DNA of 64,000 nucleotides from Pelagibius sp964472095 (lineage in GTDB: Bacteria > Pseudomonadota > Alphaproteobacteria > Kiloniellales > Kiloniellaceae). Below are positions 33,797 to 41,102 of this stretch, piece by piece (the first letter of the stretch is position 1; every line of letters begins with the position of its first letter). The notes under the pieces were generated by a model that saw only the letters and a list, made by a program, of their open reading frames with translations, did not search any database and was not told the origin of the DNA. Location: assembly GCA_964472095.1 (NCBI GenBank), contig CAYYIV010000004.1, positions 62,001 through 126,000 on the forward strand. Direction: 5' to 3'. A program made the position numbers and the translations under genes.

Positions 33797-34279
33797 TCAG
33801 GGACGCGGCGTCTGGATGATCGGCGGCACCGATTGCAGTGCCGTATCCCAGGGAAACAGGATCCAGGTGTCCTGGCTCACTTCCGTAACGAAGCTGTCGA
33901 CCAGCGGGCGGCCCGCCGGCTTGGCATAGACCGTGGCAAAATGCGCCTTGGGCATCAGCTCGCGCACCTTGCGGGCGGTCTTGCCGGTATCCACCAGGTC
34001 GTCGATCAGGAGCCAGCCTTCGCTGTCGTGCTCGACCGGCTTCAGCACCTCCATCTCGCCCTGGGTGTGGTCGTCGCGGTAGCTCACGATACAGATGGTG
34101 TCGATCAGGCGGACGTCGAGCTCGCGCGCGATCACCGCCGCCGGCACCAGACCGCCGCGGGTGATTGCGGCAATGCCTTTGAAGGGCCCCAGGGCCACCA
34201 GCCGCCAGGCCAGGGCGCGGGAGTCGCGATGCAACTGGTCCCAGGAGACCGGGAAGGTTTTCTGTTCGACGGTAAGCAT
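33797..34279 (-). CDS. gpt: Xanthine(-guanine) phosphoribosyltransferase
   Basis: Purine salvage enzyme converting xanthine/guanine and PRPP to nucleotides. 160 residues, near the E. coli size of 152. ITRGGLVPAAVIARELDVRL near the N-terminus and LLIDDLVDTGKTARKVRELM (PRPP-binding motif) are diagnostic; VYAKPAGRPLVDSF and DTWILFPWD are typical of Gpt. Convergent with fnrL. Confidence 0.94.
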   Translation of the reverse strand: MLTVEQKTFPVSWDQLHRDSRALAWRLVALGPFKGIAAITRGGLVPAAVIARELDVRLIDTICIVSYRDDHTQGEMEVLKPVEHDSEGWLLIDDLVDTGKTARKVRELMPKAHFATVYAKPAGRPLVDSFVTEVSQDTWILFPWDTALQSVPPIIQTPRP

Positions 34280-34473
34280 GGCGGCCGCTGGTTTCCCTCG
34301 CTGTCCTTGCCGGGTCGGGGCCCGGCGATTCGAAACGGGGCGATTAAAGCGGAACTCGCCGCCGAGGTCTAAGAGGTTTTAGTGCCGGGCGTCCTCAAGC
34401 AAGCCTGACTCGTCGCTGCGGCTGGTGGCGATCCAGGGCGAAAGGGCCGCCCTACCAGTCCCTGGAAAGCAAT

Positions 34474-34503
34474 CAGGCCGGCTCCCTTCCGGGGGCCGGC
34501 CTG
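34474..34503 (-). terminator. Terminator hairpin downstream of the OmpA-like lipoprotein gene
   Basis: CAGGCCGG (34474-34481) pairs with CCGGCCTG (34496-34503), with additional pairing of the inner CTCCC and GGGGG around TTCC. It begins about 25 bp after the stop at 34529 when read on the minus strand, followed by ATTGCTTTCC, a weak T-run. Confidence 0.55.
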
Positions 34504-34528
34504 AAGCCTGCGGGTATCGAAAACGATC

Positions 34529-35701
34529 CTAGCGGACGTAGATGTGAACCTCGTTGACCTGGGCCTGCGGGCTGGCGGTTGCCGAGAGGGTCATGCGGTC
34601 GGCCGGCATTCCCATGTTGGTCAGGGTGCGCAGAACGTTCTCCGCATTGCGGCGCGAGCGGTTGGTGTCGAGCGCCACGCGGGCAGAGTCGCCCCCGGCC
34701 GGGGCCACCGCGACGATGTCAAAGGCGGCGTTGGGGCGGCGCTCGAGTGCGGCGCCCACCACCGTGAACAGCGCCTGCTCGTACTGCACGTTCTCGCGGT
34801 CGAAGCGGATCACCGCCAGGGGCTGGCGCTGCCCGACGGCGCTGGCGGCACCGCCGGCCGGGGCCGGAGCGGGCACGCCATAGGCGCGGTTCGCCAGGCT
34901 GCCGCCAATGTACTCGCCGTTGTCGATGGCGACCTGCATGGCGGTCAGGTTGAGACGTTCGTTGGCAAAGTAGTTCTGGGTGCGGGCAATGTCGTCAGTC
35001 AACTCGTTCAGCAGGCGGTCGATCACCACCACGGTCTTGTTGACCTCGTCCTCCAGGACGGCGAGATGGCGGTGATCTTCGTCCACGGCGCCGCGCAGCT
35101 CGAAGGTGGTGCTGGTCGACTCAAGCAGGAAGGCCGATAGCGACGCAGTGCCGGAGACCTGGCTGGCCAGGGTGTTCAGCGCGGCGATGCTGGCGCCGAC
35201 TTGCTGCAGCTCGGACTGGGCCTGGTTCCACTGGGCGACCAGCTCTGGGTTGCCGGGGGTGGTGCCGACCTGCAGCCGGGCATTCATCGCCGCCTTCAGG
35301 GAGTGGTAGTTGCCGGCAAACTGGCGGGCCGAGATGCGCAGGCTCTGCAACTGGTTGTTCTCGTCCGAGAGCTGCTGTTGCAGCCGCAGCAGGTCGCTGC
35401 GCAGGGATTCGACCTTCTGTCCCACCACGGTGCCGGTCGGCTGCATATTGCTGACCTGGGGTGGTTCGAAGACCGTGGTGCCCAGGATCTGCGGCGCGGA
35501 GGGGTCCGCAGCGGCGGTGCCTCCCGGGGCAGGCGTGGCGACAGCGGTACGGGTGGCCGCGGAAGTCTCGGCCTGCGGCGCCGGCGGGCTGCTGGTCGTC
35601 GGCGCTTGGTCATCCTGCGGCGCAGTGCACGCCGCCGCGAACAAAAGCGCGCCGATCACGACAGCGGTTCGGCGGATAGGCAACAAGTGTCTGCTCGACA
35701 T
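34529..35701 (-). CDS. Coiled-coil lipoprotein with OmpA-like C-terminal domain
   Basis: 390 residues. A lipoprotein signal peptide ends LLFAAAC, so Cys25 would be lipidated. A Pro/Ala/Thr-rich linker of about 50 residues follows, then a long helical region (about 90-265) with heptad-like spacing (VESLRSDLLRLQQQLSDENN, and later ELRGAVDEDHRHLAVLEDEV). The last 100 residues (LAVIRFDRENVQYEQALFTV, then NRSRRNAENVLRTLTNMGMP) resemble the OmpA/MotB peptidoglycan-binding fold, ending EVHIYVR. This suggests an outer-membrane-anchored envelope spacer. A precise family is not recognised. Confidence 0.72.
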   Translation of the reverse strand: MSSRHLLPIRRTAVVIGALLFAAACTAPQDDQAPTTSSPPAPQAETSAATRTAVATPAPGGTAAADPSAPQILGTTVFEPPQVSNMQPTGTVVGQKVESLRSDLLRLQQQLSDENNQLQSLRISARQFAGNYHSLKAAMNARLQVGTTPGNPELVAQWNQAQSELQQVGASIAALNTLASQVSGTASLSAFLLESTSTTFELRGAVDEDHRHLAVLEDEVNKTVVVIDRLLNELTDDIARTQNYFANERLNLTAMQVAIDNGEYIGGSLANRAYGVPAPAPAGGAASAVGQRQPLAVIRFDRENVQYEQALFTVVGAALERRPNAAFDIVAVAPAGGDSARVALDTNRSRRNAENVLRTLTNMGMPADRMTLSATASPQAQVNEVHIYVR

Positions 35702-36008
35702 AGAGATTTCCGTACAGATTTCCGAGACGGCTTAACCTGATAAGCTCTCACAGATTAACCATGTAAGTCTTTACAGAGTCTTGCTGTCCCGCCCCCCCTC
35801 GAACGATTGCTGGATAGTAGAGGATGGATTCTGGGCGGACAAGAACGTTTTCCCCCGCTTTCTGGACGTTCGAAAGGCCGGATTCCGGCGGGATTCCCGC
35901 CGTTTTTCAGGTTTCGAGAAGCCCTTGCATGGTGCCGGGCCTTCGAGTAATGTCCGGCCTCTTCGCGGCGGCGCCCCGTCGTCGCGATGCCACTACACGC
36001 TTTGATGT
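35702..36008. other. Gene-free stretch before tRNA-Arg, with an orphan terminator
   Basis: 307 bp. The left part is the promoter region of the lipoprotein gene, AT-richer near 35730-35780. The right part contains a plus-strand intrinsic terminator (separate entry) although no plus-strand gene precedes it for 2 kb. No ORF with a ribosome-binding site is seen. Confidence 0.5.
35886..35907 (+). terminator. Orphan intrinsic terminator
   Basis: CGGCGGG (35886-35892), a 3-base loop ATT, CCCGCCG (35896-35902), then TTTTT (35903-35907). This is a textbook terminator shape on the plus strand, yet the nearest plus-strand gene upstream is fnrL at 33773. It may end a small RNA transcribed from about 35,770-35,880. 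Confidence 0.55.
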
Positions 36009-36085
36009 GCGCCCGTAGCTCAACTGGATAGAGCATCTGACTACGGATCAGAAGGTTAGGAGTTCGAATCTTCTCGGGCGCACCA
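36009..36085 (+). tRNA. tRNA-Arg (anticodon ACG)
   Basis: 77 bases including an encoded CCA. The acceptor arm GCGCCCG pairs with CGGGCGC (36075-36081); the discriminator is A. The D arm contains TAGCTCAACTGGATAGAGC. The anticodon stem TCTGA/TCAGA encloses CTACGGA, giving ACG (read as ICG). The T arm has GTTCGAATC. The A34 would be deaminated to inosine by TadA. A degenerate fragment of another tRNA lies 260 bp downstream. Confidence 0.96.
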
Positions 36086-36129
36086 TAACTTACTGATAAA
36101 CAAAGATAAAATTTGTCAGGAAAGTTTTC

Positions 36130-36167
36130 ACTTTCCACTTTTTCCGAACCACTTTCCACTTTTTCCG
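36130..36167. repeat. Tandem 21-bp period repeat
   Basis: ACTTTCCACTTTTTCCG occurs at 36130-36146 and again at 36151-36167, identical over 17 bases with a 4-base spacer. It lies 45 bp after tRNA-Arg. Purpose unknown; it could be a recombinase arm-type site or chance duplication. Confidence 0.5.
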
Positions 36168-36343
36168 GATTCGTTCCGGATCCAGGTTCGAGGTCCGTTC
36201 CGAAAGCGGGAGCGGGTCTTCCGCCGACTGCCTCAACTTGGGGACCACGGACGGAGGCCATGGCGCGGGCGTCTGGTGGTGCGCGGAGGCTTCGCCGACG
36301 GCCGGCCGAACGTTGCAACTCGGCAACCGCTTCAGGACTTCAA

Positions 36344-36384
36344 GCTCATAACCTGAAGGTCGCAGGTTCAAATCCTGCCCCCGC
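36344..36384 (+). pseudogene. 3' fragment of an initiator-tRNA-like gene (possible att scar)
   Basis: GCTCATAACCTGAAGGTCGC runs on into AGGTTCAAATCCTGCCCCCGC. This is the anticodon loop (CAT), variable loop, T arm and 3' acceptor strand of a typical alphaproteobacterial tRNA-fMet. The 5' half (acceptor and D arm) is missing: the preceding 35 bases do not pair. The base before the loop also breaks the anticodon stem (TCAAG against CCTGA). Partial tRNA 3' ends are the usual remnant of integration by a site-specific recombinase. No integrase gene is in the window. Confidence 0.65.
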
Positions 36385-36643
36385 TGCCCGCTCCCCACTC
36401 CCCGTCGCCCGCGGCGGATCGCAGCCTGGAGCAACGTCTCAGCCCACCCAGAAGCAGCCTTGGTTTGCGGGATATTGCCGAGGCTCTTGGCCTTCACATC
36501 AAGGTTCCTGATCGTGTTGCTTTCATCCTAAAGGCCGGCGCCTTTAATCTGCCAAGCTGACCAGATCAGAGTTATTGAAACTCGAAGATTCGACGTGGCG
36601 GGCCAGCGCATTTGTCATCTCGGCCCGTGGGAGATCCGCTTGC

Positions 36644-37450
36644 CTAGGCGCGGCGTCGGTGCAGTCCTCCGGGATCGTTCTCGGCCGTGTGGCCCAACCT
36701 TGCGGAAAGGTCCTGCGCGGCGTGCCGCAAGCTGGCCAGATAGTGCGCGTGATTCTTGATTCCGTCTTCCTTGGGCGCAACGAGGCAAAGCGTGGCGACG
36801 CATTCCCGGCCGGCCTGGTAGACCGGCACGGCAAAGCAGTGGGTGAAGGTTTCCACCGCGCTGTTGAAGCTGAAGTAGCCGACCCGCGCCGCCTCGCGAA
36901 CCTGCGCCAGGAACAGCGACGGTTCGAGCCTCGTGCCGTCCGGCAAGGCGAAATCCTCATTCGGAATGAAGTCGAGAATTTCCGCGTCGCTCATATGCGA
37001 GACCAGGAGCCGGCCCGACGCCGTCCAGGGAACCGGGACCGGCTCGCCGACATTGGAGGAGATGCGGAACGGCCGGATACCCTCCTTCATCAGGGCGACG
37101 GTGTACTTATTGCCTTCCAGCATGCACAGCTGGGCGGTCTCCCGGGTTTCTTCGGAGAGATGCAACAGCAAGGCATCCGCCTCCCGCATCAGGTCGAACT
37201 GCTCGGCATAGGCCGTGCCCAGGAAGTAAAGCCGGCGCCCCAGAAACACCCGCCCATCGTCGTCGTGATACTCCAGGATCCCGTGACGTAGCAGAAGGTT
37301 GACGAGCTCGTAGACCGACGAACGCGGCGCGCCGATCTTGGCGGCGATCTCGTTGGGGCGCATCGGCGCGCGTTCCAGGCGCAGGAAGTCGAGCAGCTCG
37401 AATGCCCGGTCAAGACCTCGGGATCTGCGGTTGGTGGATTCGTCAGCCAT
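36644..37450 (-). CDS. IclR-family transcription regulator
   Basis: 268 residues. An N-terminal winged helix (about 10-70: LDRAFELLDFLRLERAPMRP, then NEIAAKIGAPRSSVYELVNL) is followed by the IclR effector domain (about 80-250), with SEETRETAQLCMLEGNKYTV, PWTASGRLLVSHM and VETFTHCFAVPVYQAG. These match the family's small-molecule pocket layout. Located downstream on the same strand as the RidA and ABC genes, so likely controls them and perhaps the divergent PLP enzyme. The effector is unknown. Confidence 0.88.
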   Translation of the reverse strand: MADESTNRRSRGLDRAFELLDFLRLERAPMRPNEIAAKIGAPRSSVYELVNLLLRHGILEYHDDDGRVFLGRRLYFLGTAYAEQFDLMREADALLLHLSEETRETAQLCMLEGNKYTVALMKEGIRPFRISSNVGEPVPVPWTASGRLLVSHMSDAEILDFIPNEDFALPDGTRLEPSLFLAQVREAARVGYFSFNSAVETFTHCFAVPVYQAGRECVATLCLVAPKEDGIKNHAHYLASLRHAAQDLSARLGHTAENDPGGLHRRRA

Positions 37451-37511
37451 GCCGGACTCTCGATATCTTTCTCTCGGGTGCCGGCATCAACCGACACCGC
37501 AGCAGACAGTT

Positions 37512-37895
37512 TTACTTGCGCTTGTAGGCCACGCAATCAACTTCGACCTTGCAGTCGACCATCATGCGCGACTGCACGCAAGCGCGGGCCGGCGGATTCT
37601 TGCTGAAATACTCCGCGTAGATGCCGTTGAAGGTCCAGAAGTCGCGCGGGTCGTCGAGCCAGGCACCGACGCGCACCACGTCTTCGACGCCGTAGCCCGC
37701 CTCGTGAAGGATGGCGATCAGGTTTTCGATCGCCCTGCGGGTCTCGGCGATGATCCCGCCAGAAACGATTTCGCCGTTCTCCATGGCGACCTGGCCGGAC
37801 ACGTAGAGCCAGCCGTCCGCCTCCACCGCGCGCGCGAAAGGAAGGGCCTGCTTGCCTGCGCCTTGTTCACCGGTGCCATAGCGTTTCAATGTCAC
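37512..37895 (-). CDS. RidA/YjgF family enamine/imine deaminase
   Basis: 127 residues from a GTG at 37895 with GGAGACAGG upstream. YVSGQVAMENGEIVSGGIIA, then ETRRAIENLIAILHEAGYGV and VEDVVRVGAWLDD form the conserved trimer core. PPARACVQSRMMVDCKVEVD holds the Arg that binds the substrate carboxylate in RidA proteins. Members hydrolyse reactive 2-aminoacrylate-type intermediates released by PLP dehydratases. Such an enzyme (41,103) is in the same cluster, which suggests a working pair. 17 bp from the ATPase gene. Confidence 0.9.
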   Translation of the reverse strand: MTLKRYGTGEQGAGKQALPFARAVEADGWLYVSGQVAMENGEIVSGGIIAETRRAIENLIAILHEAGYGVEDVVRVGAWLDDPRDFWTFNGIYAEYFSKNPPARACVQSRMMVDCKVEVDCVAYKRK

Positions 37896-37912
37896 GATCC
37901 TGTCTCCGTTAC

Positions 37913-38689
37913 CTAGTTTGCCTGTTGGAAAGTCGAGGTCTTCAGGAACTCCGCCAGCCGGTCCGTCTTCGGGCTGACGAACATCTCACGCGGATTGCCC
38001 GCCTCGCCGATGCGGCCCTGGTTCATGAAGATGACGCGGCTCGAGACTTCGAAAGCGAAGCGCATCTCGTGGGTGACGATCAGCATCGACATGCCGTCCC
38101 TGGCGAGATCCTTGATGACCTGAAGAACCTCGTTGACCAGTTCGGGGTCGAGGGCGGAGGTGACCTCGTCGAAGAGCATAAGCTTCGGGTTCATGGCGAT
38201 GGCGCGGGCGATGGCGACGCGCTGCTGCTGCCCGCCGGAGAGCTGGCCCGGATAGCGGTCCTTGCGGGAGAGCAGGCCGACCCGCTCGAGCCACTGTTCG
38301 GCGACGGCACGGGCCTCGTCCTTGGCCATCTTCTTCACCTTGATGAGGCCGAGGGTAACGTTGCCCATTGCCGTCATGTGCGGGAAGAGGTTGAACTGCT
38401 GGAAGGCCATGCCGGTCAGGGCCCGCTGGCGGGCGATCTCCGCCTCCTTCTTGCGCTTGCGCACGCCGCCGACCACCTGGTAGCCGATTTCCTGGCCGTC
38501 GATGCGGATGCTGCCGCCCTGGAACTCCTCCAGCATGTTGATACAGCGCAGCATGGTGGTCTTGCCCGATCCGCTGGAGCCGATGACGCAGATCACGTCA
38601 CCTTTCGCCATGTCGCAGTCGACGCCCTTGAGCACCTCGGTCTCGCCGTAGCGTTTGTGCAGGTCGCGAATTTCCAGCAGGTTGGTCAT
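37913..38689 (-). CDS. Polar amino-acid ABC transporter, ATP-binding protein
   Basis: 258 residues, GlnQ/HisP type. Walker A GSSGSGKTT, Q-loop region AFQQFNLFPHMTAMGNV, signature LSGGQQQRVAIARAIAM, Walker B LMLFDEVTSALDPELV and the switch His in VTHEMRFA. The QQFNLFPHMT and TSALDPE variants are typical of the amino-acid importer class. It follows the two permease genes by 12 bp and precedes ridA. Confidence 0.95.
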   Translation of the reverse strand: MTNLLEIRDLHKRYGETEVLKGVDCDMAKGDVICVIGSSGSGKTTMLRCINMLEEFQGGSIRIDGQEIGYQVVGGVRKRKKEAEIARQRALTGMAFQQFNLFPHMTAMGNVTLGLIKVKKMAKDEARAVAEQWLERVGLLSRKDRYPGQLSGGQQQRVAIARAIAMNPKLMLFDEVTSALDPELVNEVLQVIKDLARDGMSMLIVTHEMRFAFEVSSRVIFMNQGRIGEAGNPREMFVSPKTDRLAEFLKTSTFQQAN

Positions 38690-38701
38690 CTCATCGGGCT
38701 C

Positions 38702-39364
38702 TCAGCCGGGCACGGTGGTCTTGCGGTCGACATATTTCCCGAAGCGCTCGATGCCGTAGTTGACGGCAAAATAGAGCACCCCGGCGAAGAAGTAGAAGGG
38801 CAGGCTCATGAAGGTCCGGGAGATGACCTCCTGGGTGGCGAGCAACAGTTCCCCGACGCCGATGATCGACAGCAGGGTCGAGGCCTTCACCATTTCGGCA
38901 GCCGTGTTCACCCAGGTCGGCAGGATCTGGCGGATCGCCTGCGGGACCAGCACATAGGTGAAGGTCTGCGGAAATGTCAGGCCGATCGCCTTGGCGGCCT
39001 CGGACTGGCCCGCCGGGATGGCCTGCAGCGCGCCGCGCACGATCTCGCCCACGTGGGAGCTGCAGAAGACGGAGAGTGCCAGTACCCCGGCCTGGAAAGC
39101 ATTCAGCTGCAACCCGATGGTGCTGAGCACATAGAAGCTGGCCAGCACGAGCACGAGCACCGGGGTGCCGCGGACGAAGTCCGTATAGCCGCGCACGGCC
39201 CACCGCAGGGGGCGCGGGCCGTAGGTCAGCGCCAGGCCGACGAGTACGCCGAGCGCCGAGCCGGCGACGATGGCCAGCGAGGAAATCGCCACGGTGAGGC
39301 CGACCCCTTTCAAGAGGGGGATGCGGGCGATCCATAGCTGATCGAGAAAGGCGAGAGGATCCAT
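38702..39364 (-). CDS. Polar amino-acid ABC transporter permease 2
   Basis: 220 residues from the ATG at 39364. HisM/GlnP family with five membrane segments. The opening LLKGVGLTVAISSLAIVAGS and the EAA-type loop EAAKAIGLTFPQTFTYVLVP (the docking site for the ATPase) are clear. TDFVRGTPVLVLVLASFYVL is the conserved segment near the second helix. It begins five bases after the preceding permease gene ends. Confidence 0.93.
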   Translation of the reverse strand: MDPLAFLDQLWIARIPLLKGVGLTVAISSLAIVAGSALGVLVGLALTYGPRPLRWAVRGYTDFVRGTPVLVLVLASFYVLSTIGLQLNAFQAGVLALSVFCSSHVGEIVRGALQAIPAGQSEAAKAIGLTFPQTFTYVLVPQAIRQILPTWVNTAAEMVKASTLLSIIGVGELLLATQEVISRTFMSLPFYFFAGVLYFAVNYGIERFGKYVDRKTTVPG

Positions 39365-39369
39365 GGGCT

Positions 39370-40032
39370 TCAGCGCGACACGGCCAGGCGCCGCTCGACC
39401 TGCCGCAGGGCCGCGGCGAGCAGCGAGCAGGTGGCGACGTAGAGGCAGCTGACGACGATCCAGGTTTCGATCACCCGGAAGGTCTCGACGTTGATCTTGC
39501 GGGCCTCGAAGGTCAGCTCCGGCACGGCGATGGCGGCGGCCAGCGAGGTGTCCTTGAACAGCGAAATGAAGGTGCTTGAAAGCGACGGCAGGACGTTGCG
39601 CAGCATGATCGGGACGATGATCGATGTGCGGATCTGCATCTCGCTCAGGCCGATGGCGAGGCCCGCCTCGCGCATGCCGGGCGGGACGGAGATGAGGCCG
39701 GCGCGGAAGACCTCGGCCAGGTAGGCCCCGGAGTAGATGGCCAGCGTGAACACGAAGGACTCGATCTTGCCGAGGCGGAAGCCCAGCTGCGGCAGGGCGA
39801 AGTAGGTGAAGAGGATGAGCACGAGGATCGGCGTGTTGCGGATCGCCGTCACGTAGATGGAGGCCGGACCGCGCAGCCACAGCAGCTTGGCACGCAGGGC
39901 AAAGGCGACGACGAGGCCGATCGCGCAGCCGATGAAGATGGCGCCGATGGCCAGCATCAGGCTGAGGCCGAGGCCCGCCAGGAGCTGGTCGAAGCTGCGC
40001 CAGACCGCCGAAAAGTTGAGACTGTAACCCAT
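39370..40032 (-). CDS. Polar amino-acid ABC transporter permease 1
   Basis: 220 residues. Same family as the next gene: LLAGLGLSLMLAIGAIFIGC, then IRNTPILVLILFTYFALPQL and the ATPase-docking loop MREAGLAIGLSEMQIRTSII. Two different permeases imply a heterodimeric channel. It follows the binding-protein gene by about 70 bp. Confidence 0.93.
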   Translation of the reverse strand: MGYSLNFSAVWRSFDQLLAGLGLSLMLAIGAIFIGCAIGLVVAFALRAKLLWLRGPASIYVTAIRNTPILVLILFTYFALPQLGFRLGKIESFVFTLAIYSGAYLAEVFRAGLISVPPGMREAGLAIGLSEMQIRTSIIVPIMLRNVLPSLSSTFISLFKDTSLAAAIAVPELTFEARKINVETFRVIETWIVVSCLYVATCSLLAAALRQVERRLAVSR

Positions 40033-40102
40033 GCCGCGCGTTCACACTGGTACCTGGAGGGGAGCGGCCGCGGAGAAGACCCAGGCCGCTCCCCAGGTTC
40101 GA

Positions 40103-40948
40103 CTACTTATACTCTACGGGGAAGCCGATCTGCGGCGGCGCCAGCTCGACGCCGAACCAGGTCTTGAACGAGTCGGCGTAGAAGCCGAATTCCACCCCGG
40201 TCATGGCTTCATGCAGGGCAGTGTTGACGAAGTTCAACCAGTCCTGGTCGCCGCGCGCGACGGCGCAGGAGTAGCTCTGCGGGTTCCAGCCGTATCCGGC
40301 GTCCTTGTAGCGGCCCGCATTCTGCGTCATGAACCAGGCAATCGACGACTGGTCGGTCGCCGCGGCGTCAGCCCGGCCAGATTCGAGGGCCTGGTAGATC
40401 AGGTCCACCGACTCGTACTGATCGACCGTGGCCTGCGGCAGGGCCGCGTGCACCATGTCTTCGGCATAGACGTTCTGCAGCACCGAGACGGTGACGGAGG
40501 AGCCGGCCGCCTTCAGCGCCGCATGGTCGGCGTAAGCGCTGTCGAGCTTCATCATCAGGCCGACACCCTCGCGGTAGTAGGGGACGGTGAAGGCAACCTG
40601 CTGGGCACGCTCACCGGTCACGGCCATGAACTGGCAGGTCACATCCACCTTGCCGGTAGTGATGTTCGGAATGCGCGCGTCGGAAGATTGGATCACATAC
40701 TCGATCTTATCCGGGTCGCCGAACAGCGCCTTGGCGATGACGCGGCCCATGTCGACGTCGAAGCCCTGCAGCTTGTCCTCGGCGCTCTTGAAGTGCCACG
40801 GGGCGTTGGTGCTTCCGGTCCCGAGGACGAGGTGGCCGCGGGCAAGCACCTCGTCGAGCTTGCTGGCCCCGTCCGCGGCCTGCGCCGACACGACAAAAAA
40901 CAATGACACGGCGGCCGTGAGCGCCGCGATTTTGAACCTGTTGGTCAT
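40103..40948 (-). CDS. Polar amino-acid ABC transporter, substrate-binding protein
   Basis: Family 3 periplasmic binding protein. I use the ATG at 40948 (MTNRFKIAALTAAVSLFFVV, cleavage near AQAAD), with a GGGGG stretch upstream, giving 281 residues; the longer frame has 57 extra residues before the signal. LDEVLARGHLVLGTGSTNAP, then KLQGFDVDMGRVIAKALFGD and FTVPYYREGVG are family motifs. The usual RDG/SG ligand loop is altered (GTGSTNAPW), so the ligand may not be a standard glutamate/glutamine-type amino acid. First gene of the importer operon; divergent from the PLP enzyme. Confidence 0.9.
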   Translation of the reverse strand: MTNRFKIAALTAAVSLFFVVSAQAADGASKLDEVLARGHLVLGTGSTNAPWHFKSAEDKLQGFDVDMGRVIAKALFGDPDKIEYVIQSSDARIPNITTGKVDVTCQFMAVTGERAQQVAFTVPYYREGVGLMMKLDSAYADHAALKAAGSSVTVSVLQNVYAEDMVHAALPQATVDQYESVDLIYQALESGRADAAATDQSSIAWFMTQNAGRYKDAGYGWNPQSYSCAVARGDQDWLNFVNTALHEAMTGVEFGFYADSFKTWFGVELAPPQIGFPVEYK

Positions 40949-41102
40949 AACGAAATCCCCCTGCTCTTGTTGACTGTCTACTATATCGGACATTCGTCCT
41001 GAATAGCGGATTGACTGAATTTCGATCAGCGCGCATATCTTGTCAAGGGCAGGGATTCGAAATGCGCTGACACCCCTTTCCCTCGACGCCAAGGATTGCA
41101 GG

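Larger units (their letters stand above)
36086..36643. other. Gene-free boundary region after tRNA-Arg
   Basis: 558 bp without a supportable gene. It holds a short tandem repeat (36130-36167) and a tRNA 3' fragment (36344-36384). The short frames seen in either direction lack ribosome-binding sites and recognisable sequence. The transition from housekeeping to catabolic genes occurs here. Confidence 0.55.

Noticed and set aside
36300..36384. An intact tRNA with anticodon CAT
   Set aside because: The 5' acceptor and D arm do not exist in the preceding bases and the anticodon stem has a mismatch; only the 3' part is tRNA-like.
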